Notes under the pieces: generated by a model
Database searches by the model: none
Told to the model about the DNA's origin: nothing
The model's input: only the letters and a program-made list of their open reading frames with translations
DNA from: Dillenia suffruticosa
Taxonomy: Eukaryota > Streptophyta > Magnoliopsida > Dilleniales > Dilleniaceae
Reading direction: 5' to 3'
Assembly: GCA_033439265.1 (NCBI GenBank)
Contig: JAVTVX010000009.1
Span: forward strand, 5,755,609 to 5,819,608
DNA length: 64,000 bases
Shown: positions 44,472 to 57,354 of the stretch, piece after piece
How the letters are laid out: the number at the start of each line of letters is the position of its first letter
How positions within the stretch are numbered: the first letter of the stretch is position 1
Made by a program: the position numbers and the translations under genes

Positions 44472-47400
44472 ACTTAAGAAGTATATATATATATCATATA
44501 ACCAATCTTAAAAATCTCGAGATGAGCAGTGACCTCCCATACTTCTCAGCCTGCAACATGATAAACAATTTTTCAAAATAAATATCAACAAAAAAAATAA
44601 TTAATTTAAACAAAATATAAATAGTAAAAGACAGTTACGAATGACTTTCTGTGGGCTAGATCTTTGGATCCACCAACATATGTGGCATATCCACTCTTTT
44701 TTTTTTTTATTTTCATAATCGGTATCCGGAATTTATCCGTCTAATCCGGTTTAAGTACTGTAAGACTCATCTTTAGGCGTTAACTCTCCTAAATCCTTTT
44801 TCTTCATTCTTAGAACTTAAAATCGATTTCTCCGATTAAAGATAGAATGTCATTGATCATTCAACATAAAAGAGTTTGATGGCATATCCCCTCTTCTAAA
44901 CTTCCTTCCCAATTTTCCTATTCCTCCCAAATTTTTTAAGGAATTCAGATAATTTCCCGATCTCAATTAGCTAGTCTCAGTCTTTGGTAGAGACCAACAA
45001 TGATTTTTTCCCTGCTTTAGTAGCTTTGTTCATGCATTGCGCATGAAAGGGTTTGCCTTTATTTTAAAGTTAGTATCGCCGGTGATTGTCTACAATTAAA
45101 TAAATATAATAAAGTCATTAACATTTTTTAATTATACAAGAATTTAAATCTGAAATAATCAAATTAAGAAAAAAATTTTTATCACTAAACTGTCTCCTTA
45201 AAAATATAAATTTATTAATATTAAAAAAGTTAATTTATCAATAAATTTCAATTCAAATAACATATTTTCTCTCCCCTTATATTTAATATGCTCGAGTTTG
45301 AGTTACGCACCCCAAAAAAAATTAAAAAAGCTGATTTAGTGGGGAAAAAAATTTTATTTACTTTCCTTAAACTGGGCCCGTATCATATCATTTGATTGTG
45401 GATCAACGCTCCCATTTATGGAAGGGATCTTTATTAGACCGTACAATCTCATTTAATTGTTTTTTTTAAAGTGAATTATTGATTATCAATTGATATTTAG
45501 ATTTTATTTTACTAATTTAATCTGAGTGTTATAAATCCTTTCATATAAAAATTGACTCTTCAAAATTTTATTTTTTTATTTTTAATTAAATCTAAAATTT
45601 ATAATTAAGGAAGTATAATTCTTAAAGATCCTATTTTTCATTTTAATTGTTTGATAGCCTCTCAAAACTTAGCCACGCGCAGGGGCTGAGTTTGGTGGGT
45701 TGGATTATTTAGGCTTGTGAGACTATTTGGTCCCGTTTGAGTAGTCCTCGACTCAATTTTTTGGGCTGTTTGGATTGGCTAGGCTGCTTACGGATCTTTC
45801 GACTGGTTTGACCTGTGGTTGACCTGCTCAATCCGTTTGGATTACTGGGGACATTTGGACTGTTTGGGCTGTATTCGATTGTGATCGAGACGTTTAAGCT
45901 ATTGGATGCTTGCAACCAAAGTCGTGAACAGGAATTTAAGAGAATTAATTTTTAAAATAGATCTCATAATATTTAAATTAAATTAATTGGATAAATTCTA
46001 GATACCGATGATTAAAAAAAAAAAAAAACTGCTGATGTGTGGCTAGGCCTTTTGGGCCTATCAATGAATGTCTGGATTGAGCAAGTCTTTTTTTTTTTTT
46101 TTACATCTTGACTTGATCATCATTCAGTATCCGAAATTTTACTTTAACTAATTTGGATCGACCGCTGCAAAATATATTTTTGGGGGGCAAGTTTCCCAAT
46201 ATTATTTTTTCTGTGTCTAGGGGAGTCAAACTTCTAAACTGGTTAAAGGACGAAGGTGTCAATTCTATTTATGCAATTCCATTTACGTCAACAAGTGTTA
46301 GTCCTGGATTGAGCAGGTCTTGGAACACCGGGTTCCATTTTGCGTATTCCTGCCGTTTAAGTGAAGTGTTTTTTTTTTTTTCTTTCTTTGTTTTTAAATG
46401 TTTGAGAATACATTTCTTTTGTAAGCGGGAGATGAGAATGTGTGTGAATTTTTAGAAAGCGAATGATTGTTTGTAGAGTGAGATGCAGGGAAATGTCCGC
46501 AAGAAAAAGGCAAATGTAAGAGCAATTCAATAGAGAGTCGATGAACCAAAAGACATTTGATGCAGCGTGATCACTGTATCCCTTAATTGACATCATGGGT
46601 TCGACTCTCAAGTTAGACATGGAGTCGATTATATTGGAAAACCCCTACTCCCAAAGAAGGAACTCAGTCGGGTCAACTTGGATCAATCAGAATAAACACC
46701 TGACACCGGGTGATGAACTGAGTCCAAATGCCCAAAAAATAAATAATAGAGAGTCAACGAAGGAAGAGGAAGACATGGGAGAGTGAAACTCTAAAAAGAT
46801 TATATTTCTAGATCTCTTTATAAAATAAAAAAGATTAAATTGTGAGATCTCTTCTTAAATTGAATATGATAATACTCGAACCGCATTAATTTGAATATGG
46901 TTTCGGATACCGATTGATCTAACACAAAAAAAAAAGTAAAAAAGATAAGCATTCCTCTCTGTTGGGAGAATGGATTCAAGATACCATTGTTTGTTTTTCT
47001 AAGAGATTTTAATGTGGAATCCATAGCTAAATGAGAATGCAGCAATTCTTTTTTTAGTGGTTTGCAGCAATTCTTCCATGCTCTTGAGAAAATTTCTCTT
47101 GATCAGAAAAGAAATCAAGATTTTTTGAAATTGTATTTTTGCTTGAATTACTTGCAACATTTTCCTTAAAATGAATTAATCATTTCCTCTTTATAATTGA
47201 TTCATTGTCTCTGGTTTCTAACAGATAAAATAAAAAGAAAATGAAAAGACACAAAAAGGGTAAAACTCGAGAAAGAGAAAACAAAAAGGCATAAAACAGG
47301 GCAAAAATGGAGAAGGAAAGAAAACATGTATTTTTATTAAATTAGGGTCTAAGCTTTTGTAAAAAAGAGAGCCACAAAGCCTAAATGTGAAAATGGGGCC

Positions 47401-48222
47401 TTAACTGTATTATTTTGGATTTTTTTTGGGGGGGGGAGCTTTCTTAGGGCCAAAAAGACAAAAAGTAAAAATTTATGTATAAAAAATTAATTTTCTAAAG
47501 TGTTTTTTTTCCTTTTTTTTTATTCGCGGGGTGGGAGGGGGGATAGTCCCCAAGCCAATGTATGGCTCGGCGTTGGATATAGCAGCTTCATTTTTAAGAG
47601 AGCACCTTTAATTAGTAAATCCTTATTTATGGGATTTTATGATACAGTAACATATCTTTTACAGTAATGTAATGATAAAAAGGGTTCAACTATATTAAAT
47701 AAATTCCTATAAGTGGTAAAAATCTCAGAACATTATTTACTGTAAAATAGATATTACCATGAATTGAGATTCTATACCCCTAATAGGTTTTTATTTATCA
47801 TGAATGGCTTGTATTTATCAGAAATCAGGATTTTACCACAAATCGGGTGTTTTATCACTGATAGACTTTGTTTTATCACAGGTTCTATTGACCATTACAG
47901 TACAATATCATAGAAAATAAGTTCTGGTACCACAGAATTTTCACGTTTTAAGGTGTCCAGACTCACTACACGCGATGGCATATAGTGCAAGTAGAGAAAA
48001 AAGTTGATATTGACACAGCACAAAAATTTTACCAAATTATCATATCTGCTAGACATATAAAGAGTTTTATTGTTTAGCAGCATGACGACATTATGAAATT
48101 TTGAAATATGACATACAACAGTAAGAGCACGAGCGATGTAAAAGAACATAGCAGGAGCTCCAATATAACAGACACCCTAAACCAGCCTTACAAACCCACT
48201 TCATTATAAAAGCTATCTAAAG
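44472..48222. other. Gene-free region between B2 and the next repeats
   Basis: No coding sequence is supported. It holds dispersed AT-rich repeat members at 44748-44881 (like 40500-40650) and at about 46115-46260 (like 62960-63130). A G/T-rich stretch lies at 45690-45900, with poly-A/T runs at 46013-46028 and 46089-46102. Many TTTATCA(C/G/T) words occur at 47600-47910. A tRNA-like stretch lies at 46540-46625. Confidence 0.4.
46540..46625 (+). repeat. tRNA-like stretch, possible SINE head
   Basis: GATGCAGCGTGATCACTG resembles an A box, and GGGTTCGACTCTC about 30 bases later resembles a B box. A similar layout occurs at 61196-61285. No target duplications or 3' tail could be set, so this is tentative. 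Confidence 0.3.
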
Positions 48223-48436
48223 TTGAAGACAAAAAAAAATGCTGAAACAGAAACTAAATTTAGAACAGTAGAGAGAGAGAGAGAGAGCACCTGTTGACAC
48301 TGTTAAATATTATGGGTACATTAAACTAAGCCCATGAATTCAGTATATTTTAGACGTATTAGATTGATTCCCACGTTAATGAAAAGCGAATCATTTGACT
48401 TGAAATTTGTTTTCTTCTGGTGCATGATGGCAATTG
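48223..48436. repeat. Inverted repeat arm 1 (partner 57830-58047)
   Basis: The reverse complement of 57830-58047, over about 215 bp. Shared words include GATTCCCACGTTAA, the ACTGAATTC..GGG segment, AACTAAATTTAGAA and a GA/CT microsatellite in the same place. The unit looks like transposon or untranslated-region sequence; no frame is conserved. Confidence 0.85.
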
Positions 48437-49636
48437 AAAGACAGGCCATTGCTGTTTCCAGGTAGGACATTAAAATAATGTCATAAAAAATTAGTGTAGT
48501 TGGAGCATATGGCCGAAATCACAAAAATTATATATATTTCGTCATAAAAGGAAAATGCGTAAAGAGGGATTTCTTAATGCAAGTTGTTATACGTATGATG
48601 ATTGGGACGTTGGGCAGGGTATACAATGTCTCCACTTTGTGATCGGATGGTTTCAATATATGTGAGTTTTGTGTCATTTGGTTTTTTTTTTTTTTAACCA
48701 ATTAATATCGAATAAATAATTTATTGATTTTGATTAATTCAATTTGAATTAACTGTCAGATCTAATAAGTGAAAATTCAATGTTTTTATCCTTGTACCAA
48801 CAAGGCAATGTGTCATTTGATTCTTTGAGAGCCGGTTTCCATATTTAAAATGCTTTTGAAAAATATTTGCGAAAAGAGATCTCACAAGAGCAAAACAAAG
48901 TGAAAAATACACTTTTCATCTTTAAAATGCTTATGAAACTTGCATGAGTGGGTCACAGTCAATTTTAAGTGTCAGATCATTTGTGAAGGTTTTTAAATAA
49001 ACTAATAAATAAATTTTCATATACCAAAAATTTCAGAGTTTAAACGAGTGAAAATCGCTTTTTTTTCGATAGTTGGATGTTCAAAATCAAGATGATATTT
49101 TAAAATTGAATCACCATCTATTATTTTACAATCCAAATACTATGTTGGAGTAATGATCAATAATTTTCAAACCCTCTCGTTTCTCTATTTTTCAAATTTG
49201 AGAAATAAAATCTCTTAATCTCACTCTCTATCTTCTATATAAAAATTGGCTTTACCATCTATTTTTCAAGATTATATTCATGTAGGAATAAGAACATTTT
49301 TCTTTTCTTGGTGAGTGTTTTTAGAGAGAGAGAGAGAGAGAGAGAGGGGAGGGGGAGATAAGGGAGGTTGAGGGGATGGCTATTACCAAATAATCAATCC
49401 TTTCTTATTTAAATTCAAAAACTTATTCAAATTCAAAAACTTTTGAATAAGGGTTGGGTTTACCTATATGGACGGATCCATTCGGTTTTTCCAACAATTT
49501 GAAAATACATTTCCTATATTTCATCTAAATTAAGAAAAGTTATCAATAAGATTTTCCCCTTACAATGAAATGCATTTATCAAACAATATAAATAACTAGC
49601 AATTGATCCTAACAAATCACTCACATTAGATTCTAC
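48437..49636. other. Spacer with (AG)n, no gene
   Basis: AT-rich. (AG)n at about 49322-49347 is followed by a G-rich patch. Nothing coding was seen. Confidence 0.35.
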
Positions 49637-50146
49637 TAGATTTATTCTCTATATGGACATGCGAAAGCGTGTAAAATAAAAAGTTAAAATTTTTGGATAA
49701 ATATTTCGATATCCAGATCTTCAAAAATCAACCGAACTACAAAGTACAAAATCCCTTGATCAAAACTCTCAGTCGGGATTGTGATCACAAAATCAAACTA
49801 CAATCATAGATCCATGATATCTCAACCTAAAATCTGATAAATCGCAACGATGGAGAAAATTTCCTACTTAAAATTTTCTAGCAACCTTTTGTATTTTTTT
49901 CTCTAGAAAAATAATCTCTCTATCACTATTACTCACTGTATCTGCAATATGTAGACAACTTTTATATGCTCTCTTAAACTCTCAAAATTATAGAAAATTA
50001 ACTTACGTAAATCATTTCTTAGAGAGATGGAGAGATTAGTTGGGAGATGGAGATAATAAGTAATCATCTATTATTCTATAATTTAAATTTTAAATTAAAT
50101 TTAACCTCTACTAAAATGCCCATACATAAACATATTTACCAATATA
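49637..50146 (-). repeat. 3' LTR of Copia-3
   Basis: About 510 bp. Ends were set by likeness to the Copia-1 LTR (start after the polypurine tract; end near AATAAATCTA). Without a second LTR the ends are uncertain by some bases. Confidence 0.6.
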
Positions 50147-51184
50147 TCCTATTTGCACACGAGAACATTTTACATTCATAACAAGATCATAACTCATGCG
50201 ATCTTTCACATTATTCTTTAAACTTTTATACAAGATTAGATGTCATGCAACCGACGAGTATACCTACAAATAAAAACTTCTCAATATATCTGCTAGAATT
50301 ATCGAGGAGCCATCGTAAGTAAAACAAAAAACTCGTTTTATTCCAAAGTCAATGTAATTACATCTATCGAGCTAATTTTCTCATCGAAAATGATCTCCAA
50401 TCATTGTTTGACTATATATTTACTATTATATTTAAATATCAAAATGCATAAATATAGCAAACTAGTCGGTAAATACTATACCATGATATAATGTCGATTG
50501 GTTTTTCTTTTCCTAAACTCGAATTTATTAGTCTCAATTCATATGGTTTTCTAAATCTGTCTGTTATACTTCAATTATCTTTCGAGTCATAGGTAAACAG
50601 ATCAAAATAATAAACACTGAACCAAAATTTCTAGAAACAATCACAAGTAATAAAGGTACAAGAAATCATATCTAATGGATCTCGGATCTCACACAGTGGG
50701 GTACGGGATAAAAATCAGATCATTGTCTCATGTACTATAACTCTCACTATCTCCAGTCATTTTATCATACGTGATATGAAACATGTGTCATAGTATTATT
50801 CCTCCATCTCTCAAAAGTATATACGTCAGATTTTTCTAATACTGTATAGGTATGAAATTCAGTCTACACATAAAATTTTACCCAGAAATCATAGAGAAGT
50901 ATCTCAGAAACAATATTACTAAATGTAGGTAATATTTGATATTTCAAATCTAACTACTTACAAATAATATAGATGTGGGTATATTCATGCCGGTCATATC
51001 GCATATGACCTCAACTAAATACATATCGAGACGACTTATGTTTTAATAGGACCACTCTCAAATTCTCTTATAACTGAAATCGTCTCATCCCCGCTCACTC
51101 AAAAGTGGAGGTGGTCATTCCTGTGAGAGAATCGATCATGTCTACTTCACATATTTTTTATCACAACACATTACAAAATATATG

Positions 51185-51500
51185 TCAATAAACAAGCGCA
51201 ACAAATAAGTGACCGAATAATGTACATATGTCATATATAAAACAATAACTATCATAATTAGTACATAGTAAGAAATGCCAAAATATACATAAACCCATTG
51301 ATTCCCTATATCTCACAAAGAAATCTCTCATAATAGGTTTAGTGAAGAGATTAGCTACTATACTATATGTAGAAATATATTTTATCGTCACTTCACCCTA
51401 CTTAATGATTTTTCTCACAAAGTGGTATTTGGTATCAATGTGTTTGGTTCTATTGTAATACTTAACGTCTCGAATATAGAGAATGGTGATCTGATTATCA
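51185..51500 (-). pseudogene. RNase H end of Copia-3
   Basis: The minus strand reads VTIKYISTYSIVANLFTKP and then VRYRESMGL, the usual end of Copia pol (Y..T..MVAD.LTKP). Upstream blocks with KHIDTKYHF are recognisable but interrupted. Confidence 0.7.
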
Positions 51501-51694
51501 CAATAAATTATCACCTGCCTCCCACTATCTACGACAACGCCCAAATCATTCAGAAATATCTAAAATCAAACACTCTCCTGAACTATCGTTAAACATGCCA
51601 CAAACTCTACCTTTATCGTAAATGGAGATATATAAATTTGCTTCTTACTTTTTCAAGATATGGCACGGCACCGAGCAAGATAGCAAAATATGAT

Positions 51695-53660
51695 GTCGAT
51701 TTACATTCATTCAAATCGCCACCCAATATCAACGAAACACAAATCACCTTCTTCATAACATAAAGAGAGGTTCGCAGTTCTCTTGATATTTATTAAAATC
51801 ATTATCACTGCTTTTTAGTAATCCCTTTTAGAATTCGATTGATACCTACTTAGTGGATCGACTGCAAAACAGATTCTGATCATATACATATCATTGCATA
51901 CATTAGACTACCAACTGCACTGGTATAAGCAATTTTACTCATTTCTTCCTGAGTTTTAGGATATATGTCAAGATTTAGACTGTTACATTTAGTAATAGGA
52001 GTATCTATGAGATTGTAACCATTTATCTCAAAGTACTCAAGAATTTTTCTGATGTACAACTCTTATGACAAATCCAACACCCGTCTTAAGTGATCCCTTT
52101 GAATACTAATTTCAAGAATAAACTGAGTATCACATATATCATTTATATGAAAACTCGACGATAACTATATTTTAATAGTTATCAGATACTTTTTATTGTT
52201 CTGATCAACAGAATATCAACCACATATAAGAATATAAGCATAAAAAATGTCACTAGAGCGTATTAGATACATGAAATGATCCTCGTCAATCATTACAAAC
52301 TTATAAGATATCACATTCTCGTGAAATCTTATATTCTGCTGCCTCGATGATTGTTTAAGACTGTATATCGATTTTCGAAATCAACACACCTAATCTGACC
52401 TTTTAAAACAAATCTAGAGAGTTGTTCTATATAGATTTTCTCATCCAAATATTTGTTAAGGAAGACAGTCTTAAGTAAATGAATCAAGATAAATTTGATT
52501 AACGGGAAGAAAGTCTTTTTGTAATCCATGCCATAGTCAGAGTATAACTCTTGGCTACCAAACAGGGTTTATACCTCTCTACCAATCCGTCAACTTTTCT
52601 CTTAATTTTGAGAATTTACTTATTTTCAATAGTTTTTCTACCCTCCGACAAGTCAACTAGATTTCAGACGAGTCAAATCGATTTACATTGATTCAAATCG
52701 TCACCCAATACCAACGAAACGCAAATCATCTTCTCCATAACATAAAGAGAGGTTCGCAATTCTTTTGAGATTTCTTAAAGTTTTTATCACTGCTCTCTAG
52801 TAATCCCTTCTAGAATTCGATTGATACCTATTTACTAGATCGACTGCAAAACAAATTATGGTCATATACACATCATTGTGTACATTAGACTACCAACTGC
52901 CTTGGTATAAGGAATTTTACTCATTTTTTCCTGAGTTTTAGGACATATGTCAAGATTTAAACTCTTGCATTTAGCGATAGGAGTATCTATGAGATTGTAA
53001 TTATTCATCTCAAAGTACTCAAGAATTTTTCTGATGTGGAACTCTTATGAAAAATCCAACACCCATTTTGAGTGATCCATTTGAATATTAATTTCGAGAA
53101 TAAACTAAGTATCACCCATATCATTTATATCAAAATTCGACGATAACTATATTTTAATAGTTATCAGATACTCTCTATTATTCTTACCAACAAAATGTCA
53201 ACCACATATAAGAATATAAGCATAAAAAATGTCACTAGAGCGTATTAGATACATGCAATGATCCTCTTCGATCATCACAAACTTATAAAATATTACTTAC
53301 TTGTGAAATCTTATGTACTGTTGCCTCGATAATTACTTAAGATTGTATATCGATTTCCGAAATCAACAAATCTAACCCTTATGACCTTTTAAAACAAATC
53401 TAGAGGGTTGTTCCATATAAATTTTCTCATCCAAATATTTGTTAAGGTAGACAGTCTTAAGTAAACGAATTAAGATAAATTTGACTAATGGGGAGAAAGT
53501 CTTTTCGTAGTCCACTCCATAGTCAGACTATAACCCTTGGCTATCAAACATGGTTTATACCTCTCTACCAATTCGTCAACTTTTCTCTTAATCTTGAGAA
53601 TCTATTTATTCTCAATGGTCTTTCTTCCTTCAGACAAGTCAACTAAATTTCAGATCCCGT
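51695..53660 (-). pseudogene. Duplicated reverse transcriptase region of Copia-3
   Basis: Two tandem copies of about 980 bp (about 51695-52678 and 52679-53660), each holding the RT segment. In the 52329-52529 copy the minus strand reads MDYKKTFFPLIKFILI, FLNKYLDEKIYIEQ and FVLKGQ, matching the DYEETFSPV, FLNG.L.E.IYM.QP and GF..KG blocks of Copia RT. Shared landmarks on the plus strand include TGTACATTAGACTACCAACTG-type words and GGAGTATCTATGAGATTGTAA. Both copies are full of stops. Confidence 0.8.
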
Positions 53661-53740
53661 TGATTTTCATTGACTCCTTCTTTCCATCCATGACCTTCAA
53701 CCAATGGTCATTCGTAGGAATCTGATTTCTTATCAGAAGT

Positions 53741-55471
53741 TTTTTTTTTTTTTTAAGATAACTTATAATATACTATAAGTTCAATTTCTCCAAGACCTTA
53801 AAATTATGCAAAACCACGGAAAAATAGGATGATGGCTGTGGGGCTCCAATTTTGAAATCTTTTAAACCAAAGGTAAATTTCTCCTAGGTTAAAAGTAAAA
53901 ACAAAAATGGTGAAATGAAGATGAAAGAAAAAGAAATCAAAACGAAATAGTTTAATGGGCAAAATCAATTTTGTAGAATTAAATAATATAAAAAATAATA
54001 ATTTGACATGTGGATCAAATGACAAACAAATAATATTGAATTTTCTGTTATTCTAAGAAAATTTCTCTTTAAAATTCAACATAATAGAAAAATTACAAAA
54101 TTAGATATCATATACCATTATGTACCCCTATTTAATTTCTAAAAACCTTATATATACATGATATTCTTTTAGTTTTAGGGTGGCGGCCACCCCTTCCCCT
54201 TTCCCTCCGCTGCCAACCGTTATAAAATTGTCTAGGATATGGTTTTTGGTGATTAATAAACTTGATTTTCAAATTTATAATTGGCATAATGTGTATATCA
54301 AAAAGAACTAGCTGCTAAACGTTGTCATGCTACTCATATTGAATCCCTAATGCGGGTTCACTTTTGTTTTTTTGCATGACTACCGGCATCCATAAATTTA
54401 AATAATCTGGTTCGAATAGTAATAGAGTCCAATTAAGTGAACCGACTCTTTTAATATTTGATTTTTTATTTTAAAAACTCAAATTTGAAATATCGATTAA
54501 AACAGTTTAATATACTGCTATCAGCTCCACACGTTGTTGGTATGGGGGGTCACTCTTGACGCAAGCAGGAGTAGCAAGGGCAAGGATTTGGGATTGGGAT
54601 GGGCCAAATCTTATCTTATATCTTTTTTCCTACAAAAATATTAAATATGTAAGATAGAGTGTCATTTTCAATTCGGAAAGTGTTAATATAGATTTAATGA
54701 TAATATTTGAACGAATCCCTTTAATTAAGATGTGTCTACCCAAAAATCGTAAATAGACGTTAAATCTTCCCAATTTGGCATATCAAAACAATTTTTAATT
54801 ATGATGTTTATAAGTTTAAGTTTAAATTATTAAATAAATTATAATCATTAAAATTTGAACTTATCTCATTAATAAAAGTTATTGCAAGTACAGTCATCTC
54901 TACGGGTGCTTGTGTAGCAAACGAACGCTGAACAAAAAGCAGAAAATCCACTTTGACAAACAGGCAGGGTGAGGGTAATGGAGCATGTCCCCTCTTGGGC
55001 CCACCTTGCCTCGTCGTTAAGCGGCTGCGCCTGGCAAATCAATCGGAAAATCGTCTCACAATAATGCAACTTCGATATAAGTTTATCTGTAGGTGGTATA
55101 ATAATGCAACTTCGAATATGGACGTGTCTCCTTTCTCAGCGGAAAAATTATATATATATTAGCTTTAAAAAAAGCCACCGGAAATCATATCAAAATCTGA
55201 ATAAAAAAATTTGCCGGCTATAAATCTGTAGATGGTATAATAATGCAACTTCAGTTTTTAAATTAAATTTTATAAATAATCGAATCAAATTAGTTGAATT
55301 TTTAAAAATCAGTTATCAAGTATCAAAATAAAAATCAAACTTTAATATTGCAAGTGCAAGTGAAAGGAAAAGTTTCTATGGGTTATTTTTGTAAGGATTC
55401 AACTATTAAGACAAAATCAAGTGTAGTCGGTGTCATAAGACTAATAGAATAGCTTCCACTGCTTGGTCATC
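53741..55471. other. Upstream region of B3
   Basis: No gene. The part at 54380-54530 belongs to the dispersed AT-rich repeat family (CTGGTTCGAA, GAACCGACTCTT, ATCGATTAAAACAGTTTAAT). Three copies of a short AATAATGCAACTTC unit lie at 55060-55255. Confidence 0.4.
55060..55255 (+). repeat. Three copies of a short unit upstream of B3
   Basis: AATAATGCAACTTC starts at about 55061, 55099 and 55239. The second and third are preceded by TGTAG(G/A)TGGTAT. The copies lie 320-500 bp before the B3 ATG. Confidence 0.7.
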
Positions 55472-55478
55472 TATATAA
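55472..55478 (+). promoter_or_regulatory. TATA box of sulfotransferase B3
   Basis: TATATAA in the context CATCTATATAACTC, 85 bp before the B3 ATG. Confidence 0.65.
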
Positions 55479-55556
55479 CTCTTCGAATATCCCAGTACTC
55501 AACACAAACTCGTTATATCTCCCAAGTTCAAGCCAAACTTTTGAATCTTTCCAACC

Positions 55557-56591
55557 ATGGTGTGGCTGCTTACAGACAGCATTTCTCTTCCCAAAATCGA
55601 CACTGGACTAGACAATGGTTCCGCAAAAGCCAACCATCATTACGAAGACAAAATCATCTCTAGTCTTCCTAGAGATGGAAGATGGCTTAGCATCTTCGAT
55701 TGCTACCAATACCAAGGATTTTGGTACTACCCTGGCCATCTTGAAGGAGTCATGTCGGCTCAAGAACACTTTGTCGCAAGTCCTACTGATGTGATTATAA
55801 GTACTGCTCCCAAAACTGGATCCACATGGATTAAGGCCTTGACCTTCGCCATTGCTACCCGTTCCAAATATAGTTCTTCAAACAGCCCTTTGCTCACTAG
55901 TTTGCCACATTATTGCATGCCAGCCTTGGAAGTGATTAGTTCACTAAAATTTCCAATCACTCAAAGCCTCGAAATCCCGCTTTTTGCTACTCACATTCCA
56001 CATGACTCCTTACCAAAGTCTGTGTTATCATCCGGTTGCAAAATTCTTTACATATGCAGGGAACCGAAGGATGTGCTTGTCTCCTTATGGTACCACATGA
56101 AAAGGCATGCACGCGAAGATAAGGCGCCCCTTAGCCTCCAAGAAGCCTTTGAGCTTTTCTGTGAAGGTGTATCTGTCTTTGGACCCTATTGGGACCATGT
56201 TTTAGGCTACTGGAAAGCCAGCATGGAGTCACCTCAGAGAATTCTGTTCTTAAAATATGAAGACTTGAGAAAAGATACACACTTTTACGTGCAGAAAATA
56301 GCAGATTTCCTGGGTTATCCTTTTTCCCTGGACGAAGAAAAGAAAGGTGCAGTGCAAGAAATTGTTGATTTGTGCAGTTTTGAAAACCTAAGCAATCTGG
56401 ACGTAAATAAGACCGGGAAACATCATGTGTCTGGCTCCAACATGGTGGACAACAGCGCATTTTTCAGGAAAGGTGAAGTAGGGGACTGGAAGAATCATTT
56501 AACACCGGAAATGGCCGAGCGTATCGACAAGATAACTGAGCAAAAGCTTGGACGATTTGGGTTGGAATTTGAGACTGCAGCCAAGAAATGA
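55557..56591 (+). CDS. SOT: Cytosolic sulfotransferase B3 (intact, all PAPS loops near consensus)
   Basis: A 344-residue single-exon SOT of subfamily B. The start ATG 55557 lies in a good context (AACCATGG). The PAPS 5'-loop at 85-91 is PKTGSTW, with Ser for the first of the two Thr and Ile after the Trp. The catalytic His is 118 (TSLPHYCMP), ICREPKDVLVS holds the Arg/Ser pair, and the C-terminal loop at 304-312 is RKGEVGDWK, fully consensus. No signal peptide or membrane segment is seen. Of the four intact copies it keeps the most standard cofactor site, so it is the best candidate for a normal enzyme here. The acceptor is unknown; family members act on flavonols, hydroxy-jasmonate, steroids and desulfo-glucosinolates. 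AATAAA at 56783-56788 is a possible poly(A) signal. Confidence 0.95.
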   Translation: MVWLLTDSISLPKIDTGLDNGSAKANHHYEDKIISSLPRDGRWLSIFDCYQYQGFWYYPGHLEGVMSAQEHFVASPTDVIISTAPKTGSTWIKALTFAIATRSKYSSSNSPLLTSLPHYCMPALEVISSLKFPITQSLEIPLFATHIPHDSLPKSVLSSGCKILYICREPKDVLVSLWYHMKRHAREDKAPLSLQEAFELFCEGVSVFGPYWDHVLGYWKASMESPQRILFLKYEDLRKDTHFYVQKIADFLGYPFSLDEEKKGAVQEIVDLCSFENLSNLDVNKTGKHHVSGSNMVDNSAFFRKGEVGDWKNHLTPEMAERIDKITEQKLGRFGLEFETAAKK

Positions 56592-56852
56592 ATTGCAATA
56601 TAAATGGTTGCTTTGTCTCCCAGATGCATGCACTACGTATTTGATCTGAAACTAGAGTTAGTTTGAAAGAATCAAGTGATTCACCTTGCATTATATTGAT
56701 TGTAAAATTTGTGTGTTATGGTATTGCTTGTAAAATAGGTTTGCTTTTGAATATGAGACTGGAGGCATTAATGAGCATTATTAATAAACAATGTAAATAA
56801 GATTGATTTTATTTATGTTTTTTCAATAAATAGTTTTTAAGTGATGGATGTA

Positions 56853-56883
<31 letters not shown>

Positions 56884-57137
56884 TTGATCACATGTATTTA
56901 GGAACATGACTAACAGGATTGAAATAGTTATGAAATTTAATTTAAGAGTCGAGTCTATTTTTAATATTGAAATTCGAAATTTTGATTAAGAAATATAATG
57001 TATTATTACTGGACTGACATGACGTTGATATGTGATAGATGTATGTATTGTGTGATCATGAATCTGGCTATTTTTCTAGGGATGATTTTAAATTTTATTT
57101 TATTGGATTGTAAATTAATTGTAATTTTAATGCTAAG
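56592..57137. other. 3' flank of B3
   Basis: Untranslated tail, a (TA)n run at about 56856-56883 and AT-rich DNA of the dispersed repeat family (about 56935-57010). No gene. Confidence 0.35.
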
Positions 57138-57354
57138 TTTTAATTTTAATTTTGGGTCGAAACCATATTTATTGTAATCTTTTTTAAGACCCAAAAACCC
57201 ACAGGGACGCCAAGAGTTCAGCAACAGCTCGTGATCCAAAAATAATTTAATTTTAATTTTAATTTTGGGTCAAAAGAAATCAGATCTTTTGTAATACCCA
57301 AAAAACCAGGAGGATGCCAAGAGTTGCAACAGCTCGTGATGCAACAATAATTTA
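57138..57354. repeat. Tandem duplication of about 110 bp
   Basis: Units at 57138-57249 and 57250-57354 share AATTTTAATTTTGGGTC, ACCCAAAAA(A/C)CC, CCAAGAGTT and CAACAGCTCGTGAT. Non-coding. Confidence 0.8.

Larger units (their letters stand above)
49637..53740 (-). mobile_element. 5'-truncated Copia element (Copia-3)
   Basis: Minus strand, about 4.1 kb: reverse transcriptase from about 53735 downward, RNase H end at about 51300-51500, a 3' spacer (50160-51180) and a 3' LTR (49637-50146). There is no 5' LTR, gag or integrase. The LTR starts TATATTGGTAAATATG just after a purine-rich CAAATAGGA and shares GTGATCAC, CCCGACTG and GATCAAGG with the Copia-1 LTR, so the two elements are relatives. The RT part is duplicated in tandem. 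The 5' break is at a T run (53740-53755). Confidence 0.8.

Noticed and set aside
47600-47910. Regular TTTATCA words taken as a CRISPR-like or satellite array
   Set aside because: Spacing and unit are irregular, and the genome is that of a plant.
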